From Alistipes sp. (lineage in GTDB: Bacteria > Bacteroidota > Bacteroidia > Bacteroidales > Rikenellaceae), in NCBI GenBank assembly GCA_017520545.1, contig JAFXFM010000022.1, positions 1-64,000 of the forward strand: a stretch of 64,000 bases of DNA, in the 5' to 3' direction. Below the pieces are notes generated by a model. It did no database searches. It worked only from the letters and a program-made list of their open reading frames with translations, and was not told the origin of the DNA. Shown here piece by piece: positions 1-7,794 of this stretch; positions within the stretch are counted from its first letter, which is position 1, and each line of letters begins with the position of its first letter. Made by a program: the position numbers and the translations under genes.

Positions 1-32
1 AATGCAAAATGCAAAATGCAGAATGCAGAATT
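1..32. repeat. Heptad (7-bp) tandem array at the left edge
   Basis: The first bases are successive 7-bp units of the form aaaatgc, with later units changed to agaatgc. The array continues out of the window to the left. The same heptad lies at the extreme right end, next to the rpsA promoter. Which gene this left copy belongs to cannot be seen. Confidence 0.7.
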
Positions 33-53
33 ATTTTATTTATCTCTCACCAA

Positions 54-437
54 AAATCGTCAATGATAAGGTTATTTTTGTGCAATGCAAGGCGACAAAA
101 GCGCAGCATAGTAAACCTATGTGAGCATTTTGGCGTCCAAAGCACTCGTGCAAAATTCACCAATCAGAACCCCTGCCAAAAAAAATCGTCAATGATGAGA
201 TTATTTTTGTGCGATGTTAGGCGACAAAAGCGCAGCATAGTAAACCTATGTGAGCATTTTGGCGTCCGAAGCACTCGTGCGAAATTCACCAATCAGAACC
301 CTTGCCCAAAAAAATCGTCAATGATGAGATTATTTTTGTGCGATGTTAGGCGACAAAAGCGCAGCATAGTAAACCTATGTGAGCATTTTGGCGTCCGAAG
401 CACTCGTGCAAAAAGAACTCATCAGAACGATTTTTAG
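54..437. repeat. Three tandem copies of a 129-bp intergenic repeat
   Basis: The motif aaatcgtcaatga recurs at 54, 183 and 312, giving an exact 129-bp period. The first copy differs from the second at scattered positions, and the third matches the second until about 400, where it degenerates. Each copy contains a small hairpin, CATAG-TAAAC-CTATG (107-121 and 236-250 in copies one and two). Because 129 is a multiple of three, a 142-codon frame stays open across the array, but it has no recognisable protein features. The array lies at the 3' end of the alkaline phosphatase gene. A divergent relative sits at 35880-36005. Confidence 0.85.
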
Positions 438-447
438 AACGATTTTC

Positions 448-1890
448 TTACAGCTGGCTACCCATCAATGTCGCAATCGTCTTTGGAATCTCGGTCTGGT
501 CGCGACACTCCAAAAACGCCTTCTCTCCAACACCCTGCACATAGATTGGAATATATGTACCTGTGTGGTACAGACTTGTCCAATCGAGAGAGGCGTGCTT
601 GTTCAAGATGCGAAGTGCGTGGTGAATAACAAACTCATTTTTGTTGTAGAGTCCATCGACCATAGGTCCATACTTCAAAAAGATGTTGTGGAAGTCGTGA
701 AGAAGCAGTTGCTCCTCCTCCTTTGTTACAGGAACAGTGCTCCACAATCCGAAATTATCGCTCAACACCTTCTTGTAAGGTGCCCAATCACGCACACCCT
801 CCTCACGCATACGTTGGAAAATTTTTGTTAGCTGACCCGCCGAACACTTCTGCGCAGTAAGAACATTCATACGAATTTCGTAGTGGTCCCAACCGAGCAC
901 CATACCACCGGTTTCGTGGTCGGCAGTTACAACGATAAGCGTTTCGTCGGGGTGTTGCTTTGCAAACTCCAAAGCAAGCTCCACCACAGCCGCCAACTCA
1001 TTGACCTCGTGAAAGGTAGTTACAGCGTCCTGCTCGTGTGCAGAGTAATCGAGTTTGCCCTCCTCAACCATCAGGAAGAATCCATCTTTCGACTCGCGCG
1101 AGAGGTACTCGATAGCCGCTTTGGTGTGGTTTACAAGCGTATGTTTCTCGTCGCCTTTACGGTCGATAACGTATGGCACGTGCTTATTCTCCTTGTCGTG
1201 CGCAACCAATGCAACGCGCTTACCGCTAACTTTTGCAGCAGCATCTACATCGAGGCTCAACTCTATGCCTGCCTTGCGAATGCGGTCCGCCAACTCGGCT
1301 GTTGTCGTAGGCTTATACTTCGGGTCTTGCGGTCCGCTCTTCATATCCATAATTGTAGAGCCTGCAACAAATGCCACATCGCTTGCAATATAGTCATCTA
1401 CGAGTTTCGGAAAGCCGAAACGGTCCGAAGTGTGGCCATAGAAGCAACTTGGCGTAGCGTGATTGATACCGACATTTGTTACCAAACCCACCTTATAGCC
1501 CAACTCCGATGCAACATCGGCAATGGTACGCAACTTGTTTCCCTCAGGGTCTACGCCGATGCAGGCATTTGCTGTCTTAACACCCGAGGCGAGAGCCGTA
1601 CCTGCTGCTGCCGAGTCGGTTACGAGATTTGAGGTCGAATAATTGGTTACGAAGTTGCGAGTATCGAACTGCGTAAAGTTTAGTCGCAACGTCTTGCTCG
1701 CTCCCGCCTTTGCTGTATTGTAGTGTTCGGTACCGAGAATGTGATTGAAACTCATTCCATCACCGATAAAGTAGAATACATACTTCGGCCTCTTCGAAGA
1801 GAATGTATCGGTCTGCAACAACAGGCCCGCGCAGAGGCAAGCAATTGCAAATCCGAGAGCACAAAGGGTTAGTTTGAGTGATTTCTTCAT
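448..1890 (-). CDS. Alkaline phosphatase family protein, exported
   Basis: Hydrolyses phosphomonoesters in the periplasm or at the cell surface. The 480-residue product starts with a hydrophobic export signal containing cysteines at 18 and 20. It then carries the PhoA-family motifs: DGMS at 44-47, the nucleophile serine in TDSAAAGTA (Ser93), an E-x3-D-x3-H metal-ligand cluster at about 277-285, and TADHETGG with metal ligands at about 324-325. The length is normal for the family. It lies 23 bp downstream of the Zn peptidase gene on the same strand, so the two are probably cotranscribed. The true substrate cannot be inferred. Downstream lie only tandem repeats, with no clear terminator. Confidence 0.93.
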   Translation of the reverse strand: MKKSLKLTLCALGFAIACLCAGLLLQTDTFSSKRPKYVFYFIGDGMSFNHILGTEHYNTAKAGASKTLRLNFTQFDTRNFVTNYSTSNLVTDSAAAGTALASGVKTANACIGVDPEGNKLRTIADVASELGYKVGLVTNVGINHATPSCFYGHTSDRFGFPKLVDDYIASDVAFVAGSTIMDMKSGPQDPKYKPTTTAELADRIRKAGIELSLDVDAAAKVSGKRVALVAHDKENKHVPYVIDRKGDEKHTLVNHTKAAIEYLSRESKDGFFLMVEEGKLDYSAHEQDAVTTFHEVNELAAVVELALEFAKQHPDETLIVVTADHETGGMVLGWDHYEIRMNVLTAQKCSAGQLTKIFQRMREEGVRDWAPYKKVLSDNFGLWSTVPVTKEEEQLLLHDFHNIFLKYGPMVDGLYNKNEFVIHHALRILNKHASLDWTSLYHTGTYIPIYVQGVGEKAFLECRDQTEIPKTIATLMGSQL

Positions 1891-1913
1891 ATTATTCTCT
1901 GTTTTTTTATTGG

Positions 1914-2666
1914 TTAATCTCTACTGCGACCGTTGATAAGTGCTACATAATACAATATCGAGGCTATCGCCGACAATGCAGATACAAGGTATGTTCGCGC
2001 AGCCCAACGGAGCGAGGTTTTTGCCCCACTCAACTCCTCATCAACAAGTAGCCCACTACTCTCCAACCAAGCAAGGGCACGATTCGAGGCATTATACTCA
2101 ACGGGGAGTGTAATAATGGAGAAGAGCGCCGAGACACACATCAGACCAACGCCCACCCAGCAGAGTGTCTGACTACCCGACGAGGCGGTCATAATAAGAC
2201 CGATAATGATAAGCCACATTGCCGCCTGCGATGAGAACTGCACCAACGGAACAAGTGCCGAGCGCATACGCAATGGGCCATAACCTTGTGCGTGTTGCAG
2301 GGCGTGTCCGCACTCGTGGCAAGCAACGGCTGCCGCGGCAATGGAGCGACTGTTATAGACCGAATCGGAGAGATTTACCGTCTTACTACGAGGGTCGTAG
2401 TGGTCAGTAAGGTAGCCACCGGTATGGGTTACGGCAACATCTGTTATGCCATTGCTGCGCAACATCAACTCGGCAACCTCGGCACCTGTCATTCCTGTCG
2501 GCATCGGTACTTTCGAGTATTTTGACATAACCGAATTAAGTCTCCACTGCACAATCATTCCCGCTATGGAGACCACAATAATCATAAAAAACGCCTCACT
2601 TGTAGTGAGATTCGAGAGCATTCCGCTCTCCCCTTCATAACCGACGTACAACAAATTCAGAAACAT
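1914..2666 (-). CDS. Membrane zinc metallopeptidase, YugP/COG2738 type
   Basis: A predicted integral-membrane neutral zinc peptidase of 250 residues. There is a transmembrane segment near residues 23-42 and several more after residue 145. The zinc motif is HECGH at 117-121, with further histidine ligands just after it. The order of TM, HExxH and C-terminal TM cluster fits the Zn_peptidase_2 family, whose physiological substrate is unknown. The first 15 residues are unusual for the family, so translation may begin at the methionine at residue 16 (about 2621). It heads a likely two-gene unit with the alkaline phosphatase. A TAATTTTG box upstream could be its promoter. Confidence 0.85.
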   Translation of the reverse strand: MFLNLLYVGYEGESGMLSNLTTSEAFFMIIVVSIAGMIVQWRLNSVMSKYSKVPMPTGMTGAEVAELMLRSNGITDVAVTHTGGYLTDHYDPRSKTVNLSDSVYNSRSIAAAAVACHECGHALQHAQGYGPLRMRSALVPLVQFSSQAAMWLIIIGLIMTASSGSQTLCWVGVGLMCVSALFSIITLPVEYNASNRALAWLESSGLLVDEELSGAKTSLRWAARTYLVSALSAIASILYYVALINGRSRD

Positions 2667-2706
2667 CTTTATACTAATTTTAGTTACTAATCGTTAATGA
2701 TACGCA

Positions 2707-2735
2707 CAAAATTACAAAAAAATTGTTTAAATTTG
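2707..2735. promoter_or_regulatory. Divergent -7 boxes for the peptidase and the deaminase
   Basis: On the minus strand 2707-2714 reads TAATTTTG, with a TTTG 22 bp further upstream; this would serve the peptidase gene. On the plus strand 2728-2735 reads TAAATTTG and would serve the deaminase gene, although no good -33 match precedes it. Both fit the Bacteroidota TAnnTTTG consensus. Confidence 0.5.
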
Positions 2736-2799
2736 CCAAAAATGTGGCTGATATAAGAGAAAATAGAGCCTACAACGGCGAAATCAAATATCTACGCAT

Positions 2800-3288
2800 A
2801 TGAATAATAAAGAGTTTTCACAACAGGATCGCGAGTTTATGCAGATGGCAATCGACCTCTCCATTGAGAATGTTGCCAACGGAGGAGGCCCCTTCGGTGC
2901 TGTCATTGTGCGTGATGGCAAAATTATCGCCACGGGCACTAACCGTGTAACTGCCAACAACGACCCTACCGCCCACGCCGAGGTGAGTGCTATCCGCGCA
3001 GCGTGTGCCAAGGAGCAGAACTTCAAATTGAACGACTGCACCTGCTACACCTCGTGCGAGCCTTGCCCGATGTGCCTATCGGCACTCTATTGGGCAGGTG
3101 TTAAGCGTATCGTCTACGGCAACACGAAAGATGATGCAAAAGCGATAAATTTCGACGACTCATTCATCTACGACGAGATTGCCAAGCCATACGCTCTGCG
3201 AACCATTCCGTGCCAGAATTTTATGCGTGAGGAGGCTCTTGCAGGGTTCCGCGCGTGGAGCGAAAAGGAGGATAAAATAGAGTACTAA
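2800..3288 (+). CDS. guaD: Guanine deaminase-like CDA-fold nucleobase deaminase
   Basis: Probably converts guanine to xanthine in purine salvage, in the cytosol. The 162-residue protein has the cytidine-deaminase-fold signature: HAE at 59-61 (zinc ligand His59, proton-shuttle Glu61) and PCPMC at 88-92 (zinc ligands Cys89 and Cys92). The stretch NDPTAHAE and the C-terminal FDDSFIYDEI resemble the Bacillus GuaD subfamily rather than TadA, which is shorter at the C terminus and acts on tRNA. The start codon is supported by a normal N-terminal helix. The next gene follows 38 bp downstream. Related cytosine or tRNA deaminase activity is less likely but not excluded. Confidence 0.82.
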   Translation: MNNKEFSQQDREFMQMAIDLSIENVANGGGPFGAVIVRDGKIIATGTNRVTANNDPTAHAEVSAIRAACAKEQNFKLNDCTCYTSCEPCPMCLSALYWAGVKRIVYGNTKDDAKAINFDDSFIYDEIAKPYALRTIPCQNFMREEALAGFRAWSEKEDKIEY

Positions 3289-3326
3289 AAATGGGGCTAC
3301 ACACAGCTCTGACCGACTAAACAAGA

Positions 3327-4535
3327 TTGAGAAAATTAGCCCGACATATCGCTAACCACGCAACACAATCGCAAAATGCGATGGTGCGAATTGCGACAGC
3401 AGCCGTAGCGGTAAGTATTGCGGTAGTGGTGATAAGTTTGGCTGTAATTTTCGGATTTAAGGAGCAGATTTCGGCGCTTGTGTCGGGAACGGTTGCCGAC
3501 ATTACCGTTTCGGAGTTCGCGGGCAAACAATCGATAAACGACACCGAGGCGTTGCGCCGAATTATCTCTTCGACAGAGAACGTTGCACACATCGAACGAT
3601 ATGCTCTGCGAGGTTGCGTTATCCGCGGCGAGAAGGGTGCGGCGGGCTTGGCGCTGAAGGGTATTGATGCCGATGCCGACCTATCTTTTGTAGACGAACG
3701 ATTGGAGAGTGGCACAACACCCCGAATAGAGGAGGCACGACGCAAGGAGATACTCCTCTCACAGAGCATCGCATCGAAAATTGGCGCAAAGACAAATAGT
3801 CGCGTCGAGTTGCTCCTGTTGGAGGACGGCACCCCTCGCCGCGAGGTTTTCAAGGTGTGCGGACTCTATAACTCGGCACTTGGCGATACGGGCGCAGAGT
3901 TGGCGCTGACCGACATTCGCAATGTGCAGAAGCTGAATGGCTGGGAGTCGTCGCAGATTTCGGGTTATAACTGCCTGCTACACGACAACCAATTTTCGGG
4001 TACCACCGCCGACATAATAAACCTCCGCCTAATGCGAGAGTATGAGGGCGAAGAGAGCATCGTGGCAGAGAGTTCGCGCGACAAATACACCGACATCTTT
4101 GGCTGGCTCGAAACACACGACATAAATGCAGCCGTAATCACTACGATTATGTTGATTGTGGCTATATTCAATATGGTAACAGCGATTCTGATTTTGGTTT
4201 TGGAGCGAACCCGTATGGTGGGTATCCTAAAATCCTTGGGTATGCAGAACCGCACCATACGGCAGATATTTACCCATCGTGCCGCACGAATAATAGGCGT
4301 AGGTATCGCCATAGGCAACGCCTTGGCATTGGCGCTACTGCTGTTGCAGCAACGCTTCCACTTGGTGAAGCTGGACGAGGAGGGATATTTCCTCTCGGAG
4401 ATACCCGTAGCACTCGATGCGTGGTGGATAGTGGCGGTGAATGTGGCCTTTGTGGCGATAGTCCTTGCGGCGACACACCTCGCCACCGCGATTGTGGGGC
4501 GCATAAAGGTTGCCGAGGCGATAAAGTATAACTAA
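3327..4535 (+). CDS. LolC/LolE-type ABC transporter permease
   Basis: Inner-membrane permease of the FtsX/MacB superfamily, resembling the subunits that release lipoproteins for outer-membrane transport. The 402-residue protein has an N-terminal TM segment (about residues 20-42), a large periplasmic domain and three C-terminal TM helices, the usual LolC/E topology. No ATG precedes the conserved N terminus in frame, so translation probably starts at TTG 3327. A matching LolD-type ATPase is not in this neighbourhood. menG follows 31 bp downstream on the same strand. Assignment to lipoprotein release is by family resemblance; the partner ATPase would have to be encoded elsewhere. Confidence 0.8.
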   Translation: MRKLARHIANHATQSQNAMVRIATAAVAVSIAVVVISLAVIFGFKEQISALVSGTVADITVSEFAGKQSINDTEALRRIISSTENVAHIERYALRGCVIRGEKGAAGLALKGIDADADLSFVDERLESGTTPRIEEARRKEILLSQSIASKIGAKTNSRVELLLLEDGTPRREVFKVCGLYNSALGDTGAELALTDIRNVQKLNGWESSQISGYNCLLHDNQFSGTTADIINLRLMREYEGEESIVAESSRDKYTDIFGWLETHDINAAVITTIMLIVAIFNMVTAILILVLERTRMVGILKSLGMQNRTIRQIFTHRAARIIGVGIAIGNALALALLLLQQRFHLVKLDEEGYFLSEIPVALDAWWIVAVNVAFVAIVLAATHLATAIVGRIKVAEAIKYN

Positions 4536-4566
4536 CGAAACGGAATTTTTGAAGAGTTAAAGAGTA

Positions 4567-5277
4567 ATGAGCAATACGGAGAGTAAGGGCGAAATGGTGC
4601 GCGGAATGTTTAACGACATTGCACCTACATACGACCGATTGAACCATATTTTGTCGTTCGATATCGACAAATTATGGCGCAAACGGGTTGTACGTGTAGT
4701 GCGCAAGCTCGGAGCAAAACGCATTATGGATATGGCAACCGGCACCGGCGACTTGGCTATCGCTATGGCGAAGGGTATTGAGGGTTCGACGATATACGGC
4801 GCCGATTTCTCGAGCGAGATGCTCGCTGTGGCAAAGCAAAAAATCGAGCATCTCGGTCTCTCGGAGCGCATATCGCTTACGGAGTGTAACGCTGAGGCCA
4901 TTCCACTCGAAGATGAGGCTGTCGATGCGGCAACCATAGCCTTTGGTGTCCGCAACTTCGAACATCAGCGCGAAGCTCTAACCGAGATTAAACGCACTAT
5001 CCGCAATGGAGGACACCTCATCGTCTTGGAGTTCTCGAATCCGAAGTGTGCATTCGTGCGTTGGTGCTACCGCCTCTATTCGCACCGTATTCTGCCGGCA
5101 ATAGGTCGCTTGGTATCGAAACACGCTACGGCATACACCTATCTGCCAACATCTATCGACCAATTCGCATCGCCCGAGGCCTTCTCGACGCTGCTCGAAG
5201 AGGTGGGATTTTCCCACATCAAGCGTAAGTCGCAATCGCTCGGTGTAGCGCATATTTACATAGCACAAAAAGGATAA
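4567..5277 (+). CDS. menG: Demethylmenaquinone methyltransferase
   Basis: S-adenosylmethionine-dependent C-methylation of demethylmenaquinone, the last step of menaquinone synthesis. The 236-residue protein has the UbiE/MenG signatures: FNDIAPTYDRLNH near residue 15, the SAM-binding loop MDMATGTGDLAI near 55-65, and the AFGVRNF motif near 120. The C-terminal region and length are normal. It lies between the LolC/E-like gene and a small lipoprotein gene, with only 8 bp to the latter, so they are probably cotranscribed. Bacteroidales normally make menaquinone and not ubiquinone, hence menG rather than ubiE. Confidence 0.93.
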   Translation: MSNTESKGEMVRGMFNDIAPTYDRLNHILSFDIDKLWRKRVVRVVRKLGAKRIMDMATGTGDLAIAMAKGIEGSTIYGADFSSEMLAVAKQKIEHLGLSERISLTECNAEAIPLEDEAVDAATIAFGVRNFEHQREALTEIKRTIRNGGHLIVLEFSNPKCAFVRWCYRLYSHRILPAIGRLVSKHATAYTYLPTSIDQFASPEAFSTLLEEVGFSHIKRKSQSLGVAHIYIAQKG

Positions 5278-5285
5278 CAGATTTT

Positions 5286-5789
5286 ATGAAGAGATTTTTT
5301 GTTAAATACACTATTCTCCTATTTGCGGTTATCGCATCGTTGGGGTTGAGCAGTTGCGAGAAGAAGGAGCGTCCCGACAAACTCGAAATTATGTCGGTCG
5401 AAAAGGTCCGCAACGACTCCGACAGCAGTAACAACTGGATTGTAACGATGACTGTTGCCAACAACACACTCCACAACGTCAGCTTCAAATCGGCTATCGC
5501 CTACCTCTCTTTCGGTGGAAAGAAAATTTGTCGTTTGGCTCTCACCGAGGAGATTGTGTTGCCACGTCGCAGCACTACAAAGATAGACGTGCCTTTACGC
5601 GTAACGCTCGCCAACCCTATTTTGGCAATATCGGCATTCAATATGATAGTCAAGGGCAACTACGACGGTTTTACGATCGATTACAACGCCACACTCGCCA
5701 CCCGAGTCATCAAAAAGATGAATGTATCGGACAAAAATGTTTCACTCAAGGAGTTTGCGGGTGCATTTAATTCGGAATTCAAAAAATAG
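5286..5789 (+). CDS. Small lipoprotein, function unknown
   Basis: I do not recognise a named family with certainty. The 167-residue product begins with a lipoprotein signal peptide ending in GLSSC (lipid-modified Cys around residue 24). The rest reads like a single beta-sandwich: alternating strands with an NNTLHNVSF segment and an LPRRSTTKIDVPLRV segment, reminiscent of LEA14/WHy-type domains. The gene starts 8 bp after menG and is followed 18 bp later by a SPOR-like gene, suggesting one transcript. A role in the envelope is inferred only from the signal peptide. Confidence 0.75.
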   Translation: MKRFFVKYTILLFAVIASLGLSSCEKKERPDKLEIMSVEKVRNDSDSSNNWIVTMTVANNTLHNVSFKSAIAYLSFGGKKICRLALTEEIVLPRRSTTKIDVPLRVTLANPILAISAFNMIVKGNYDGFTIDYNATLATRVIKKMNVSDKNVSLKEFAGAFNSEFKK

Positions 5790-5807
5790 ATTAAATAAGA
5801 AGAAACT

Positions 5808-6290
5808 ATGAAAATTTTCTTAACGTTCTTAATGCTGCTCGCCGCCATAACGGTATCGGCACAAGATGTAAATCCGCAGGACAGCACCAAGTTCGAGCAA
5901 CAAAATGAGGTTGTAGTGGAGAATAACGCCTCTGCACAACAGAGCATCGAGCGCCCAACCGTAACCGTTCAGGCGCACGGAGATGCGGCAAACATCATCA
6001 ATCAAAACCTGAGAGTTGCGGGCAAAAAGATAAAGGCGTATCGCATCCTGATCTACTTGGGCAGCTCGACAAATGCTCGTGGCGAAGCGAGCTCGGAGCG
6101 CGGTCGTTTTATGAAGTTGTTCCCGGGACAGGCAACAAGTATGTATTACGAAACGCCCTATTTCAAGGTTTCGGCAGGCAATTTCCGTACAATGGAGGAG
6201 GCGCAATTGAAGTTGGAGCGTATTCGCAAGCACTTCCCCAAGGCGTTTATCATACACAAAGATGTACCACTCGCCATCTTTGCGAAGTAG
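5808..6290 (+). CDS. Exported SPOR-like domain protein
   Basis: The 160-residue product has a cleavable signal peptide ending near SAQDV (residues 18-19), a polar linker, and a C-terminal domain from about residue 75. That domain has the beta-alpha-beta layout of SPOR domains: a YRILIYLGSS strand, then YYETPYFKVSAGNFRTMEEA and a final strand near FIIHKDV. SPOR domains bind denuded peptidoglycan glycan strands, often at division sites. Here that is a family-based inference. Last gene of the menG cluster. The following 130 bp contain the promoter of the next gene. Confidence 0.75.
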   Translation: MKIFLTFLMLLAAITVSAQDVNPQDSTKFEQQNEVVVENNASAQQSIERPTVTVQAHGDAANIINQNLRVAGKKIKAYRILIYLGSSTNARGEASSERGRFMKLFPGQATSMYYETPYFKVSAGNFRTMEEAQLKLERIRKHFPKAFIIHKDVPLAIFAK

Positions 6291-6349
6291 AACATAGGCT
6301 GTTTTTGAGACTTTTCACCCCCCATTTATGTCATTTCGGGGTTAAAAAC

Positions 6350-6380
6350 TTGTTTTCGCAAAAATAGTTTATTACATTTG
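6350..6380 (+). promoter_or_regulatory. Promoter of the Cys-rich mini-lipoprotein
   Basis: A TTG at 6350-6352 is followed after 20 bp by TACATTTG at 6373-6380, an excellent match to the Bacteroidota -33/-7 consensus. The expected transcription start is about 35 bp ahead of the ATG at 6422. Confidence 0.75.
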
Positions 6381-6421
6381 TGAGTGAAAACATTTGTTAA
6401 ACCTTAAAAAACTCTATTATT

Positions 6422-6649
6422 ATGAAGAAGATTATGACTTTGGCTGTTATCGCTTTTGCAGCGGTTGCTATGGTATCGTGCTGCGGTGCAGCCGAGAAGA
6501 AGTGTAACGAGCAGGCTCCACAGACAGCTATTGAGAACTGCGACAAGAACTGCGCTGAGTGCGAGAAGGCAGCTGAGTGCCCACAGGCTACTCCTGCTCC
6601 TGCAGCTGAGGCTCCTGCTGAGACTCCTGCTGAGACTCCTGCAAAATAG
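6422..6649 (+). CDS. Cysteine-rich mini-lipoprotein with Pro-Ala-Glu tail
   Basis: The 75-residue precursor has a clear SpII signal peptide with the lipobox ending at Cys20. The mature part of about 55 residues holds six further cysteines (21, 28, 40, 44, 47, 53), including a C-x3-C-x2-C cluster. It ends in a low-complexity tail of APAET units encoded by a repeated 12-bp segment. It has its own strong promoter and its own terminator, so it is a single-gene transcript, and its codon choice looks like that of a well-expressed gene. I know no characterised homologue. Metal binding or redox sensing at the envelope is a guess from the cysteines. Confidence 0.75.
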   Translation: MKKIMTLAVIAFAAVAMVSCCGAAEKKCNEQAPQTAIENCDKNCAECEKAAECPQATPAPAAEAPAETPAETPAK

Positions 6650-6669
6650 TTGCAATCGAAAAACATTTG

Positions 6670-6708
6670 AAAGTGGAGAGTTGAACGTTTCAATTCTCCA
6701 CTTTTTTT
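6670..6708 (+). terminator. Intrinsic terminator after the mini-lipoprotein
   Basis: A 16-bp stem with a single G-T pair (6670-6685 with 6689-6704) and a 3-base loop is followed by a T run. It ends just before the murB promoter. Confidence 0.9.
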
Positions 6709-6710
6709 AT

Positions 6711-6718
6711 TACCTTTG
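6711..6718 (+). promoter_or_regulatory. murB -7 box, almost leaderless
   Basis: TACCTTTG ends only 4 bp before the murB ATG at 6723, so transcription would begin at or within one or two bases of the start codon. No good -33 element is visible because the terminator occupies that space. Confidence 0.6.
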
Positions 6719-6722
6719 CGGT

Positions 6723-7733
6723 ATGATTAGATACTACGAAAACATTGAGATTACGGAGCGCAACTCATTCCACGTGCGACAAGTGGCAAAACGCCTTGTA
6801 GAGTTTGACAAGGCGGAGGAGTTGCCCGAGATTTTTGCCAAGTACAAGCCCGAGAGCTGGTATGTATTGAGCGGAGGCAACAATATCCTCTTTACGCAGG
6901 ACGTCGAGCCGCTGCTTATCACCCCGTGCGACCAGACTATCGCCATCGTAAGCGAGAGCGACGATGCTGTTAGAGTGAAGGTCGGAGCCGGCGTCGAGTG
7001 GGACGACTTGGTGGCGTGGAGTGTGGAACGCGGCTTGTGGGGCATCGAAAACCTCTCACTTATTCCGGGTAAGGCAGGTGCTGCGCCGGTGCAAAATATC
7101 GGAGCCTATGGCGTCGAGGCAAAGGACGCCATCAAAAGTGTCGAGATGTACTTCGTCGAGGGGGACAACTTCATAACCCTCGCAGCCGAGCATTGCGACT
7201 TTGGCTACCGCGAGAGCGTCTTCAAACACTCGTTGAAGGGGCGTGTCGTCATCACTTCGATAGAGATTGAGTTGTCGAAGGTGGCAAATCCACGACTCGG
7301 ATATGGCGACGTTATACGCGAAGTGGAGGCACGAGGAGGAGCTACGCTTGCAAATATCCGCGATGCTATCTGCTCGATTCGTCGTTCAAAGTTGCCGGAT
7401 ACGGCTGTCTTGGGCAATGCGGGCAGTTTCTTTAAGAACCCTATCGTCGAGAGTGCGGTTGCCGAGAGATTGCTTGCCGAATACCCCGAGATGCCGCACT
7501 ACCCCGCTGCCGAAGAGGGAAAGATAAAGCTCGCCGCAGGCTGGCTTATCGACAAAGCGGGTATGAAGGGCTACAAGGAGGGCAACGTTGGCGTTCACGA
7601 GCGTCAGGCTTTGGTCTTGGTAAATCTTGGCGGTGCAACGGGTGGCGAGGTTATTGCCTTTGCACATAAGGTAGTTGCGAAGGTACGCGAAAAGTTCGGC
7701 ATCGAGATTTCACCCGAAGTGAATGTTTTATAA
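6723..7733 (+). CDS. murB: UDP-N-acetylenolpyruvoylglucosamine reductase
   Basis: FAD- and NADPH-dependent reduction of UDP-GlcNAc-enolpyruvate to UDP-MurNAc, the second committed step of peptidoglycan synthesis, in the cytosol. The 336-residue protein is the long, E. coli-like type I form. It has an FAD-binding LSGGNNILF motif near residue 50, IPGKAGAAPVQNIGAYGVE near 115, the catalytic serine in GNAGSFFKNP near 225, and a C-terminal glutamate in PEVNVL. An open frame extends upstream to 6456, but it runs through the previous gene, its terminator and this gene's promoter. ATG 6723 is therefore clearly the start. tilS follows 61 bp later. Confidence 0.96.
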   Translation: MIRYYENIEITERNSFHVRQVAKRLVEFDKAEELPEIFAKYKPESWYVLSGGNNILFTQDVEPLLITPCDQTIAIVSESDDAVRVKVGAGVEWDDLVAWSVERGLWGIENLSLIPGKAGAAPVQNIGAYGVEAKDAIKSVEMYFVEGDNFITLAAEHCDFGYRESVFKHSLKGRVVITSIEIELSKVANPRLGYGDVIREVEARGGATLANIRDAICSIRRSKLPDTAVLGNAGSFFKNPIVESAVAERLLAEYPEMPHYPAAEEGKIKLAAGWLIDKAGMKGYKEGNVGVHERQALVLVNLGGATGGEVIAFAHKVVAKVREKFGIEISPEVNVL

Positions 7734-7794
7734 AAACAGATTGACGATTAAAGAGATTTCTAATTTAGCTAACGGCTAATTGTCCTAAAAAATT

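Noticed and set aside
9..437. 142-codon open frame with three 43-residue repeats as a protein gene
   Set aside because: The frame stays open only because the 129-bp repeat is a multiple of three. It shows no signal, domain or start context, and a related repeat copy lies in a clearly intergenic place.
1..437. CRISPR array
   Set aside because: The repeat units are 129 bp and directly adjacent, with no unique spacers and no cas genes nearby.
6456..6722. Extended N terminus for murB
   Set aside because: The extension runs through the mini-lipoprotein gene, its terminator and the murB -7 box, and is arginine/leucine-rich nonsense.
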